Below are positions 1 through 9,000 of a stretch of DNA of 16,995 nt, one piece after another (position 1 is the first letter of the stretch; each line of letters opens with the position of its first letter). The DNA is from an uncultured Phycisphaerales bacterium (GTDB taxonomy: Bacteria; Planctomycetota; Phycisphaerae; Phycisphaerales; UBA1924). Both the position numbers and the translations under genes were made by a program. The notes under the pieces were generated by a model. It made no database searches. It saw nothing but the letters and a program-made list of their open reading frames with translations, and was not told where the DNA came from. Location: contig CALAFV010000578.1 of assembly GCA_937891445.1 (NCBI GenBank), positions 1 to 16,995 on the forward strand, given 5' to 3'.

Positions 1-899
1 ACCGGCAGTCGGACATTCCCGAGATCCCGCAGCTGACCTGGCTGCTGACCTGCGATGGGGTTGGCGATGACGTGGAAGCCGCTGAGCGAGAAGCCCAGTT
101 CCTGGGCAACCGGCACGCTGTTGCCGGGGGCCCGCTCGGCAGCCGACCGTTCGTCGGCGCTGATGGGCGTCTTGCTGGTCTCGACGTACGCCAGTTGGGC
201 CTCCGTCGCGGCAGGATCGGGGTTCGTCGCGGTCCCCTGCTGCTGGCCGGTGAGCGTCGCGGTCGCGCCGGCCGCGTTTGTCACCCGGATCGCGCCGGTG
301 TTCTTCTCCGCACCGACGAAGAACGTCGGGAAGCCGGGCATCACCTCGATGATGAACGTCGTGCCCTTGACCGCCAGCACCATGTCCGGCGCGGTCACCT
401 GCACGTCATTGGGGATGCGGCTGGAGTCCACGTCGATCTGGAGCCGCCCCATCTCCATCACGTCGATGCGCGTCCGCTCCACCCCCGCGTCATTGAGCGC
501 CTGACGAACGGTCATCGATCCACGGTCGATCGTGATCGTCTGCGTGCTGCCGATCGTCAGAACCATGCCGGAGCGCAGCGGCGACACGCGGACCTTCGCG
601 CCCTCGGTCAGAACCATTCCCACTCGGGCCGGCTCCCACCCCGCGTGAGGGTTGTCAACCTGGGCCTTCTCCGGCCGGAGGATGCTCACGGTCCCCTCGA
701 CGTGCGTGACGATGATGGGCGTCTTGGTGGCGGCCGCCGCGAGCACGGGCTGGGCCGCGGGCGCCGGCTGAGTCGCCGGCGCGGGCTGATTCCGCACTGC
801 GTCCTTCTTCGACCCGGCCACCGCGGGCGCCGAAAGAGCCAAACCCGCCGCCATTGCCAACGCGACGGCTCGTCCATGCGAACGTTGGGATGTCGCCAT
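1..899 (-). CDS. FecR-domain secreted protein (partial, runs off left edge)
   Basis: The frame is open from the ATG at 899 to the left edge, about 299 codons with no stop. An AGGGA ribosome-binding site lies 7 nt upstream. The N-terminus is a signal peptide (residues 1-29, AVALAMAAGLALSAPAVAG, cleavage after AVA), followed by an Ala/Pro/Gln-rich linker to about residue 52. A FecR-like beta domain follows at about 58-190; it contains GTVSILRPE, EGAKVRVSP, SGMVLTIGSTQTITID and VTAPDMVLAVKGTTFIIEV, the usual FecR 'thresholds and nests' pattern. Proteins of this family are periplasmic or surface sensor/scaffold domains. Free-standing FecR proteins often sit next to CHASE2 cyclases, as here, where the cyclase stop is 56 bp upstream. 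It is probably the last or a late gene of the operon. The C-terminal part beyond residue 190 is not recognised and its end lies outside the window. Confidence 0.85.
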   Translation of the reverse strand, partial: MATSQRSHGRAVALAMAAGLALSAPAVAGSKKDAVRNQPAPATQPAPAAQPVLAAAATKTPIIVTHVEGTVSILRPEKAQVDNPHAGWEPARVGMVLTEGAKVRVSPLRSGMVLTIGSTQTITIDRGSMTVRQALNDAGVERTRIDVMEMGRLQIDVDSSRIPNDVQVTAPDMVLAVKGTTFIIEVMPGFPTFFVGAEKNTGAIRVTNAAGATATLTGQQQGTATNPDPAATEAQLAYVETSKTPISADERSAAERAPGNSVPVAQELGFSLSGFHVIANPIAGQQPGQLRDLGNVRLP

Positions 900-918
900 T
901 GAATCGTCCCTGTGGCAA

Positions 919-950
919 CGCGGGGCCGGAGAAGGGTGGGGCTCCCCGCG
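919..950 (-). other. Intercistronic hairpin between cyclase and FecR genes
   Basis: CGCGGGG at 919-925 is perfectly complementary to CCCCGCG at 944-950, with an 18-nt loop. It lies in the 56-bp gap between the cyclase stop (956) and the FecR start (899). No T-tract follows on the minus strand, so it looks more like an RNA-stability or translation element than a terminator. This is visible sequence symmetry only; function is inferred. Confidence 0.4.
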
Positions 951-955
951 ATGGG

Positions 956-3796
956 CTACTTCTCGGACAGGCTTATCGTACCATCAAAACCAGCCGGTGC
1001 ACCCCCGACACCCCCGTCGGCTCCCCCCTCTTTGGCACGCCGGCGCCACTCCTGCATGGCCTGCCGGTAGAGCCCCGCCAGCCCAACGTCCCCAAACTCC
1101 CGCTCCAGCCGGTCAAAGGCGGCCTCCGCCTCGCGGAAATCCGCCCGCTGGTACGCCTCCACAGCACGCCGGGTCAGGTCCACCCACTCGGCGGTGCGCG
1201 GGCCGTGGGGCTCCAGGTCCCCCACCAACTCGTAGATCATCTCCGCGGCGTGCTTGCCCTTGACCGCGATGCGGCCGATCGGACGCACCAGCAGCGACGG
1301 GCCGGCCAGGTCCCGCAGGCGCTGCGAGATCAGGATGCGGGTGCCCAGATACCGGTTCGCCGACTCCAGCCGCGCCGCGAGGTTCGCCGCGTCGCCGATG
1401 ACGGTGTACGACGAGTTCCGCGGCGGGTTGCCGAAGTCGCCGACCATGAGGTCGCCGGACGCCAGACCGGCACGCATCTCCAGCCGGCCCGCGTCGCCGA
1501 AGGCCCCGAGGTCGTTCATCTCGTCCAGCGTGCGGACCATCCGCAGCACGGCCTCGCACGCGGCGGAGGCGTGCCTGGGGTCGGCGATGGGCGCGCCCCA
1601 GAAGGCCATGATGCCGTCGCCGAGGTACTTGTCGAGCGTCGCGCCGGAGGATTGGAGAATGTCGGTCATCGCGCCCAGATAGGTCGCGAGCACCTCCGCC
1701 GTGCGGATCGACCCAAGCCGCTCGGCGATGGTCGTGAACCCCGCCAGGTCCGTGAAGAGCACCGTGAGTTCCCGCTTCTGCGGCACCATCGAGTCCAGCG
1801 ACGGGTTGCTCACCAGGATGTCCACGACCGCGGGGGAGACGTACGAGCGGAACCGCTCCTCCGTGCGCCGGCGGGCCCGCTGCTCCACCAGCAGCCGGTG
1901 GAGCATCACCGCGAGCCATCCCCCACCCGCCGCCAGCGACGGCCCCGTGAACGCGACGATCGACCGCAGGCCGTCCCAGAAGACCACCCCGGCGACGAGA
2001 AACCACAGAACAACCAGCAGGACCACGAAAAGCGGCCCTGTGATCACCGTGCCCCGGACGCCCACAAATGTGCCCAGCAGGCCCAGGGCCGCGACCGCCG
2101 CAAGGTCCACCCACGGCGGGACGCTCGTCCGCTGCAACCCCGTGAGCAGCGAGTTGGCGATCGCCGCGTGCACGCACACGCCCGGCGTGCGAGGGTCGAT
2201 CGACGTGCTGACGACGTCGGCCAGCGCCGCCGTGTAGGTGAACCCGACAAAGCAGATGCGACCGCCCAGCAAGGCCGCCGCACGGGCCCGACGCTCGCGG
2301 ATCTGCTCCACGCCGTCGCGGATCTCGCCGAGCACCAACGGGAACTTGGTCGCAATCTCTCGGAGCGTGTCGACGACCGCCCGCTCCTCGTCGGTGGCTG
2401 GTTCGGCTTCCTCCACCATCGCCAGCAGGCCTGCGGCTTCCTCCGCGATGCTGCGCCACGCCGGCTCGGCCGCGGCGAACCGCTCGGGCCACTGCGGATC
2501 CCACGCCGGGATCGCGCGGACAGCGGCGGCCACCGCGTCGTATCCCTCGGGGGGCATGATCAGCCCCGCAGCCGCGGCACGCCGCACGGCCTCGTCCAAC
2601 TGGCCGACGTTGCGTGCCAGCCGCTCGCCGATCAGCACCGGGTTGAGCACCGCGAGGATCGAGACCGTCGAGGCGCGCCGGCCCGACTCATCCACGATCG
2701 CGTCGGCCGGCGCCGGCGGGAACTGGCGTAGCCAGCCGGTCTCACCGCGCGGCCAGGCGAGGTACATCACACCGTCCACGTGCCGCCCGCCGGCGCGGTC
2801 GCGCCGCAGCGTGGCGAGAATCTCGCCGCCCGGGAAGCGCATAACCGCATCGCGCGGGCCGATCACAAGTTCGCCGGCCCCGACGCCTCGGTGCAAAGCC
2901 ACGGCCGCGACCCCGAGCACCGGCCACAACCGCCCTCGCGCCTCAACCACCAGCGGGACGCGGCGCAGGCGACCGTCCCCGTCCAGCGAGTCGAGCGTCA
3001 CGTTCGCGAGCCTCGCCGCGGCTTCGGCGAACAGCGGCACGGGCGGCTCCGGCGCTGTGGAGCGGGGCCAAAGGAACAGATCCGGCGGCGCCGGCGCCGA
3101 CGACCCGGCCTCGTGCAGGGCGAACGCCTGCGCCGCCCGCAGCGCGGCAAGCAGGGCAGCACGCCGCTGGGCTCGGCCAACGACCGGCGCATCGGGCGTC
3201 AGGATCTGCTCGAGGGCGTCCACCGCCTCCGCCGCCGGCAGCGCCCGCAGGTGCGGATGTTCGCGAAGCGCGGCGTCCACAGCCAGCGCCGAGATGGCTC
3301 CGTCCGCGCCCTCGCGCGGGACCCCGAGACTGAAGTTCGTTGCGAGCACCACGCGTCCGTGGCCGGACATCGCCGCCGCGAGCAGATCGTCGTCGCGCAC
3401 CGCGGTGAACCCACCGCCTTCCGGGCCGGGTCTGATCCGCTCGTCCTGCGGCTCGCTGAGCAGGAGGTCAAGCGCGATGACGCTCGCGCCGGCCAGCCGA
3501 AGTTCCTCCAGCGCCTGCGCCAGCCGCTCGCGGTGCCACGGCCAGCGCCCAACCGCGTCGATCGCCTGGTCGTCGATGGCGACGATCGCGATCTCGTCCG
3601 AGGGCGGGGGCGAGCCGCGGCCAAAGAGCGTTGCGCGCGTGTCGAGCGACGCCAGTTCCGTGCGGCTCTGATTCAGCCATCCGGTCGCCTGAAGAGCCAG
3701 GACGATGAGCGTGGCGCCGATGCCCAGGAGCCACTGCCGCCGGCGGACGGCGGCGGCCCGGGCGGCGGCGTTCGAGATGGGCGTCGCGTCGTCCAT
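956..3796 (-). CDS. CHASE2-domain class III adenylate cyclase, membrane receptor type
   Basis: 946 residues, predicted to make cAMP from ATP in response to an extracytoplasmic signal. Order: short cytoplasmic N-terminus; membrane segment 1 (about 21-40); CHASE2 sensor (about 45-555) with EIAIVAIDDQAID, GRWPWHRE, ALDLLLSEP and a C-terminal CFVGFTYTAALADVV / TPGVCVHAAIANSLLTG block; three membrane segments (about 562-580, 583-606, 613-632); a short linker; and the cyclase domain (about 675-815). Metal ligands are D683 (FTDLAGFT) and D727 (YLGDGIMAFWG). The transition-state pair is N805 and R809 (GDAANLAARLE). The purine-selecting positions appear to be K723 and T798, the Lys-Thr pair of class IIIb adenylate cyclases, which favours ATP over GTP. 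A helical, TPR-like tail follows 845. The start has an AGGGGGGA site 4 nt upstream and sits 25 bp after the lipoprotein stop. A helix-rich insert at about 385-508 makes CHASE2 unusually long. Confidence 0.95.
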   Translation of the reverse strand: MDDATPISNAAARAAAVRRRQWLLGIGATLIVLALQATGWLNQSRTELASLDTRATLFGRGSPPPSDEIAIVAIDDQAIDAVGRWPWHRERLAQALEELRLAGASVIALDLLLSEPQDERIRPGPEGGGFTAVRDDDLLAAAMSGHGRVVLATNFSLGVPREGADGAISALAVDAALREHPHLRALPAAEAVDALEQILTPDAPVVGRAQRRAALLAALRAAQAFALHEAGSSAPAPPDLFLWPRSTAPEPPVPLFAEAAARLANVTLDSLDGDGRLRRVPLVVEARGRLWPVLGVAAVALHRGVGAGELVIGPRDAVMRFPGGEILATLRRDRAGGRHVDGVMYLAWPRGETGWLRQFPPAPADAIVDESGRRASTVSILAVLNPVLIGERLARNVGQLDEAVRRAAAAGLIMPPEGYDAVAAAVRAIPAWDPQWPERFAAAEPAWRSIAEEAAGLLAMVEEAEPATDEERAVVDTLREIATKFPLVLGEIRDGVEQIRERRARAAALLGGRICFVGFTYTAALADVVSTSIDPRTPGVCVHAAIANSLLTGLQRTSVPPWVDLAAVAALGLLGTFVGVRGTVITGPLFVVLLVVLWFLVAGVVFWDGLRSIVAFTGPSLAAGGGWLAVMLHRLLVEQRARRRTEERFRSYVSPAVVDILVSNPSLDSMVPQKRELTVLFTDLAGFTTIAERLGSIRTAEVLATYLGAMTDILQSSGATLDKYLGDGIMAFWGAPIADPRHASAACEAVLRMVRTLDEMNDLGAFGDAGRLEMRAGLASGDLMVGDFGNPPRNSSYTVIGDAANLAARLESANRYLGTRILISQRLRDLAGPSLLVRPIGRIAVKGKHAAEMIYELVGDLEPHGPRTAEWVDLTRRAVEAYQRADFREAEAAFDRLEREFGDVGLAGLYRQAMQEWRRRAKEGGADGGVGGAPAGFDGTISLSEK

Positions 3797-3821
3797 GGCG
3801 TCCCCCCTGTTATTCGGCCGC

Positions 3822-4412
3822 TCACCCCATCCGGGTTGGGCCGGCGGGCGGAGGATTCGGCCGGGCCTCGGGCTCGTTGCGGCGGCGGCTGAGGGTGATG
3901 TAATCCTGGGCCTTGGAGATCACGGCGAGGAAGTCCAGGCCAGAGATCGTCTGGTTCTCCGTGCTCGGGGGCATGATCCCAAGGTAGATCAACTCCCGCA
4001 GGGCGTAGCGCGGCACCGGACCGAAGACGCGCATGATCACGCCCCCCTTGATGCCGCAGACCTGCACGATCGCACGGGCGAGCATCCCCCGCTGCACGGC
4101 GGCCTCAGCGGGCTCGTCCCACGACTCCGGCACCCAGCCGGAGGCCTTGGCGTGCGCGACGCGCTCTTCGTAGCCGCGCGGAATGTGTCCGGAGTTCTCC
4201 AGCAGCACCAGCGCGTGGAGCGCCTCGTCGTTGGAAACGGCGACGCGACCCGGAAGGGTGTACCAGAACTCCATCTCGGCCAGGCTGTCGGTCGGGGCGT
4301 AGTCCGTGCGGGCGCGCTGCGTGACCATCGTGCGGGCGCACCCCGGCAGCACCAGGGCCGCGGCGAGTGCCGCGAGGGCGATCACGCGGGCGTGGGCGGA
4401 ACGTGGTCGCAT
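3822..4412 (-). CDS. Conserved-looking lipoprotein of unknown function
   Basis: 196 residues from the ATG at 4412, chosen because a GGAGG site lies just upstream and the product then starts with a lipoprotein signal (MRPRSAHARVIALAALAAAL, then VLPGC with the lipidated Cys at about 25). An upstream in-frame ATG (4496) would overlap the barrel gene and lose the signal. The mature part is mostly helical with two similar-looking halves. One holds NDEALHALVLLENSG ... GWVPESWDEPA ... RGMLARAIVQVCGIKGG. The other holds YALRELIYLGIMPP ... ISGLDFLAVISKAQDYI. The pattern faintly resembles S-layer-homology motifs, but I cannot confirm that. The C-terminus is Pro-rich and disordered. It lies 16 bp after the barrel gene and 25 bp before the CHASE2 cyclase, which suggests a partner in that pathway anchored in the outer or inner membrane. 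No known function recognised. Confidence 0.8.
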   Translation of the reverse strand: MRPRSAHARVIALAALAAALVLPGCARTMVTQRARTDYAPTDSLAEMEFWYTLPGRVAVSNDEALHALVLLENSGHIPRGYEERVAHAKASGWVPESWDEPAEAAVQRGMLARAIVQVCGIKGGVIMRVFGPVPRYALRELIYLGIMPPSTENQTISGLDFLAVISKAQDYITLSRRRNEPEARPNPPPAGPTRMG

Positions 4413-4428
4413 GGAGCCTCCGTCTTGC

Positions 4429-5877
4429 TCAGAACGACAGCGTCGCGGACAGGAGCACGAAGTGCCGCGTGTGCGGGTTCTGGATGATCGCATCACTCGG
4501 AAAGAACACGCCGTAGCGCACCCCCAGAGCGAAATCGCTCGTGACGCGGTAGTTGGCGTACAGGTCCAGTTCCGTGCCGAGGAAGTTCTTGTCCAGCGTG
4601 TCCTCGTCGATGGGGGCGTCCTGGTTGAACTTGCCGAACACCAGCACGTCGGCGCCCACCTGCATCCGCTCGAAGCCGTTGACGGTCCGCAGCGGGAACG
4701 TGCTGGCGCCCACGCGCAGGCTCATGAGGTTGTTCAGCGACGTCGCGAACGCCAGGCCGGTGTTCGCGAACCCCAGCGAGTTGAACGAATGGTCCTTCGT
4801 CCCGGCGAGGTTCCCGGCCACGGTCTCCGAGGGAAGGATGCGGTCGCCGTCGCCCGAGGCGAGGAGCGTCTCGACCTGCAGGCGGGTCAGGCCGCGGTCG
4901 TGGAACTGGTATGTCAGTTGCGCCCTGGCCGCGAAGGCGGAGATGTCCTCCGCGAACTGCACCGGGTCACGGAGCGGGTCCGACTGGCTCTTCCCCGTCT
5001 CGTAGACGAACTCCCCAAGGTATAACAGGTTTGGGCCCAGGCTGCCGTCGACCCCGACGCCCAGGTACACGGCGTCGTACTCGAAGTCCACAGGGCTGAG
5101 GATGCCGAAGCGAGCGACGCCGTCGTCGCTGTTGTAGTCCGCCATGTACAGGCCGTAGGCGTAGAAACTCTGGTTCGTCGGGCTCGTGGCCCGGAACAAC
5201 CCGCCGTAGAACCCGCGGAGCGTGCGCCGGTTGAACTCCGAGCGCGACGAGTCGAAGTCAATGATGCTCTCGTCCGGAGGTGTCACGCCGGCGAGCCCCT
5301 CGGCCACGAAGCGCCACCCCGTCCCCCAGACGAAGCCGGGCCTCGCAGCGATCAGTTGTTCCGACAGCGCCAGGCCGGCGCCCCAGTCCACGAACTGCCG
5401 GCCGATGCGGAGGTCGAACCCGACCGGGCCGTCGGAGCCCGTCAGGTCCAGTTCGTACCAGTAGCGGTCCACGAACGGCTCGGCCCACGAATCGCCCCGC
5501 CCGTCGAACGAATCGCCGGGGCTGAAGTCGCGGTAGCGGAAACTGGAGCGGAAAAAGAAGTTGTGTACCTCGTCGATGGAGGCGCGGGCGTACAGGGTCG
5601 TGTCGTACTGGTTCAGCCGACGCGAGTCGCCGTTGGCGTCGTCCAGGTTGAGGAACGTGTACGTGAAGTACCCGCCGACATCGAGCAGCGCCCGTTCCGA
5701 GAGGTTCAGGCTCGAGTCCAGACGCAGGCGGTCCATCCGCTCGCTCTGGCGGAACGCCCGCTCGAGCCGGCGCTCCTGCTCCTGCGCCGGCGCTGCCGCG
5801 GCAAGCCCGACCGCCGCCAGCAGCGCGACCACCCCCGTGCGTGTCCGGAAGGAAGGCTGTCGTGGCCCATCTCGCAT
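4429..5877 (-). CDS. Outer-membrane beta-barrel, alginate-export-porin-like
   Basis: 482 residues from the ATG at 5877. This start is preferred over an in-frame ATG at 6084 because the latter overlaps the previous gene's stop and would bury the signal peptide. From 5877 the protein begins with a clean signal sequence (TGVVALLAAVGLAAAAPAQ, cleavage after APA at about 31). A GGAG site sits 10 nt upstream. The mature protein alternates short beta strands and acidic turns (GYFTYTFLNLDDANGDSRRL, NFFFRSSFRYRDF, FDLRIGRQFVDWGAG) and ends in HFVLLSATLSF with a C-terminal Phe, the outer-membrane insertion signature. The R-x-G-R-Q-x-x-x-W-G strand and overall plan resemble the alginate-export family (AlgE-like 18-strand porins). 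Substrate is not predictable; members transport or bind varied molecules. It opens the lipoprotein-cyclase-FecR operon. Confidence 0.8.
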   Translation of the reverse strand: MRDGPRQPSFRTRTGVVALLAAVGLAAAAPAQEQERRLERAFRQSERMDRLRLDSSLNLSERALLDVGGYFTYTFLNLDDANGDSRRLNQYDTTLYARASIDEVHNFFFRSSFRYRDFSPGDSFDGRGDSWAEPFVDRYWYELDLTGSDGPVGFDLRIGRQFVDWGAGLALSEQLIAARPGFVWGTGWRFVAEGLAGVTPPDESIIDFDSSRSEFNRRTLRGFYGGLFRATSPTNQSFYAYGLYMADYNSDDGVARFGILSPVDFEYDAVYLGVGVDGSLGPNLLYLGEFVYETGKSQSDPLRDPVQFAEDISAFAARAQLTYQFHDRGLTRLQVETLLASGDGDRILPSETVAGNLAGTKDHSFNSLGFANTGLAFATSLNNLMSLRVGASTFPLRTVNGFERMQVGADVLVFGKFNQDAPIDEDTLDKNFLGTELDLYANYRVTSDFALGVRYGVFFPSDAIIQNPHTRHFVLLSATLSF

Positions 5878-5943
5878 GTGCGGCGATCTCCATCGGGCCC
5901 GTCCGACCGGCGGCTCGCGCGGCGCGGGCTGGCAAGTCTTGCG

Positions 5944-5975
5944 CCCGGCTGGGCGGTGGGCGGCGCCCAGCCGGG
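5944..5975 (-). promoter_or_regulatory. 12-bp perfect inverted repeat upstream of barrel gene
   Basis: CCCGGCTGGGCG at 5944-5955 and CGCCCAGCCGGG at 5964-5975 are perfect reverse complements with an 8-nt loop. The structure lies about 110 nt after the giant gene's stop and 67 nt before the barrel start. No T-run follows on either strand, so it may be a factor-independent pause, an mRNA 3' end or a leader element. Confidence 0.45.
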
Positions 5976-5989
5976 GAACAGAGCCGATT

Positions 5990-6004
5990 GTTGCGGCAAC
6001 GTTG
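5990..6004. promoter_or_regulatory. Overlapping palindromes (operator candidate)
   Basis: GTTGC-G-GCAAC (5990-6000) overlaps the perfect 8-bp palindrome CAACGTTG (5997-6004). This A/T-richer island sits in a gene-free 206-bp GC-rich gap upstream of the barrel operon. Such symmetry is typical of dimeric repressor sites, but no protein can be assigned and the match could be chance. Confidence 0.25.
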
Positions 6005-6083
6005 TACCCGAACACCGTCCCGCACGCACGCCCCCGCCGCACCCCGTCCGCCCTCGCCGGGCTGCGGGTGAGCCGAAGCCGCA

Positions 6084-9000
6084 TCAGGACGGCGGCCCCG
6101 TCAGCGGAGAGCCGAAGGTAGCCCCCCCGCCGTTCTGGAACAGATCCCAGTGCGTCAGCAGCGCCAACACCGGCGCATCAGCGAAGACGCCCAGCGAGTA
6201 GAAGTTCAGCGCATCCTTGAGCGCCGGCGAACCGGGAGCGTGCAGGTCGATGGTTCTGGATTCCCTCGCCTCAAGCGTCACGTCAATCTGCCCCGGCGCC
6301 GAGCCATCGGAGTAATAGAAGACCACCCGCACGAGCACCGCGGTGTCCGACGGGTTATGCAGCGCCAGTTCCTCGAAGCCCACGATCCCGGCGGTGTCGC
6401 GGTCCAGGAACGCGTCGGCGAACAGCACGGCCGTGCGGCCGGCGGCGTTGACGCCTGCTCCCGTTGCGTCGCCGCGGATGGCGTCGCTGGCGCTGAGCTG
6501 GACCGCGATCGGCAGGTCCGACTCGAGGCGAATCGTCACCCGGCCCGCCCGCGCCGACAGGAGCGCATCGGGCGTGATCCTCAGCGGCCGCTGCGCGGGG
6601 ACATGCACCGTGATCTGCTCGTCGGCGAGGGACTCCAGGCCGTCCTCGGTGTGGAACGACCTGACGATGCGAACGGTCGCGGCCCTCACCGGGTCAGGAT
6701 TGAACAGGGCCAGCACCCCCGAGGAGTTGTCCCGTGTGTCGAAATACGGCAGCGTCACATCCAGTTCGCCCGTCCCGACGCCGCCCAGGGCCGTAAACCC
6801 GCGGCCGAAGAGAGCCTCGTAGCGGCTGTGGGCCATCACGAGCGGCACGCTGGCGGTCGCGACGACGGCGAAGTGCCCGACGGGAAGATCCTCGGCGTTG
6901 AAGTTCACGCCGCCGCGGCGCTTGGCGGCCGCGCCCCAGGTGAACTGGTGCACCGTGCCGTCCTCGTAGTACAGCGTGAACGTCACGCTGCCGTCGGTGT
7001 CCGTCGGGTTGTAGTACAGCAGGAAGTCGAACACCTCCCCCGGCGAACGAATGACGTCCGGGAAGGTCCACACCGTCGAGGTCACGGAGGTGAACGCCTC
7101 GCCCGTCGCGGCGTCGTCGCCAGAGCCGCCGGGCGAGAAGTTGTCGTACCGGCTCAGCAGAGCGCCGATCTCGGCGCTGGATTGCACCTCAAGCGCGTAC
7201 CCGACGTTCAGCCGCGTGAGGGCCTCGTTCCCGCGGCCGCGCTCGGTCACGGTGATCCCGCCGCGCGACCGCGGCGGCAGGATGCCCGCGGCGATCACCT
7301 CGTCCCGCTCCCCAACCTCGTAGTGCGCCAGCACGCGGTACATCACCGGGAACGGGTGCGGGTTCACCAGCGGCACGTACTCGTTGACCGTCGTGTCGTT
7401 GCGCCACCCCTCGGGGAAGTAGACGCTGGTCCAGACATCCAGCGCCAGCGTCGCCACTTCGCTCACCGCGCCGCCGGGGCCGAACGCCACCGCGAAGAAT
7501 CGCTGCGGCCCCGCGCCCCATGCCGCGTTCGCCTGTCCCGTCCACGCGAACTGGGGTCCCTCCTCGTCGGTGAACAGGACCTCGTCCCCTTCCTCCAGCC
7601 CGCCGCTGCCATTGCTGTCGCGGTAGAAGCGGACGTGCGTCACCGGCCCGCCCTCGCCGATCACCGCCACAAGCGAGAGCGGGCTGCCGATCATCGGCTG
7701 CACGTCCGTCGGCAGCAGCGCGTCGATGACCGGCGGCTGCGTCACGATGAACGTCGTCGAGATCGGGTCGCTGAAGATCCCCAGGTCGTTCACCGAGACC
7801 GCAAACAGCCGCGTCGTCGTCCCCCCCCACTCCGCCGGCACGACGATCTCGGCGCGGTGCAGCCCCGGCGCCAGCGCGGGCGCCACCAGATCCCCCGTCT
7901 GCTCCTCCGGGTCCAGCACGCCGTCGTCGTCGGCGTCGCGGAAGAGACGGACCGTCTGGATCGTGCCCAGCGGATCGCTGTCGGTGACGCCGATGATCGT
8001 CACCGTCAGCACCGCCCCCACGGCCACGGGCGAGGGGGACACCGAGATGTCCACCACCACCGGCGGCAAGCCGATCACGACCTGCGTCGTGACGACAGGG
8101 CTCTCCAGTTCGTCGTCGTCCACCGCCACCGCGAAGAACCGCTGCACGCCGCGCCCCCACGCCGGCGATGCAACGCCCGTCCACGACGCCGGCCCATCTG
8201 AGAGCAACTGGTCGCCCGCGTCCAGCACGCCGCTGCCGTTGCTGTCGCGATAGATCTGCACGGCGACGACCTCGCCGTCGTCGTCCCGCACGTTCACCGC
8301 CTCCAGCGTGAACTCCGTGCCGGTCCGCACGATCGCCGGCGCCGCGAGCGCGTCGATCAGCGGCACGCCCAGCACCATCAGTTGGAGTGATTCGACCACC
8401 CCGTCGGAGCCCAGGTCATCCACCGGCACCGCCAGGAGCGTCACCAGCCCCGCCCTCCACCCCCCTTCCAGCGGGTCCACCGTCAGCATCACGTCGAAGA
8501 CGCCCTCGACGCTGTCGGTCACCTCCGCCAGCAGCGCATCGCCCTCGCTCACCACCCCGTTGCCGTCGTCGTCGCGGTAGAAGCGGACCGCGGTGACGAA
8601 CCCGTCCGGATCGTCCGTTCCCGCGGCCGTAAGGAACAGCGGGTCGAAGTACCGCACAGTCTCAAGCGACGCCGAGAACTCCTCCATCGTCGCGAAGTCG
8701 TTGATGAGCACGCGGACGGACCTGACGATGCTGAGGTGCAAGTCGCCGTCCATCGCCTGCGCCAGGAACGTGTTCTCCGCGGGACCCCACCCGGACGGGA
8801 CCGCGACCTCGATCGAAAACCCGTCCGCGCCGTCGCTGTCGGTCCCGAGCCAGGTGTCCCCCATGTCCAGGTACCCGTTCCCGTTGACGTCGCGGTAGAA
8901 CATGACCGACACCGACGGCCCGTCTACATCCGTCGCGGTCGTCGTCAGTGTGATCGTGTCGCCCGTCCCGACCCGCGAGGACGACGCCTCGAGCGCTTCG

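Noticed and set aside
854..2731. 625-codon plus-strand open frame opposite the CHASE2 cyclase
   Set aside because: Arg/Pro/His-rich translation with no domains, and it lies fully antisense to a gene with strong motifs. Long antisense frames are expected at this GC content.
5878..6084. Longer start for the barrel gene at 6084
   Set aside because: It would overlap the stop of the preceding gene and place 69 Arg-rich residues before an otherwise clean signal peptide.
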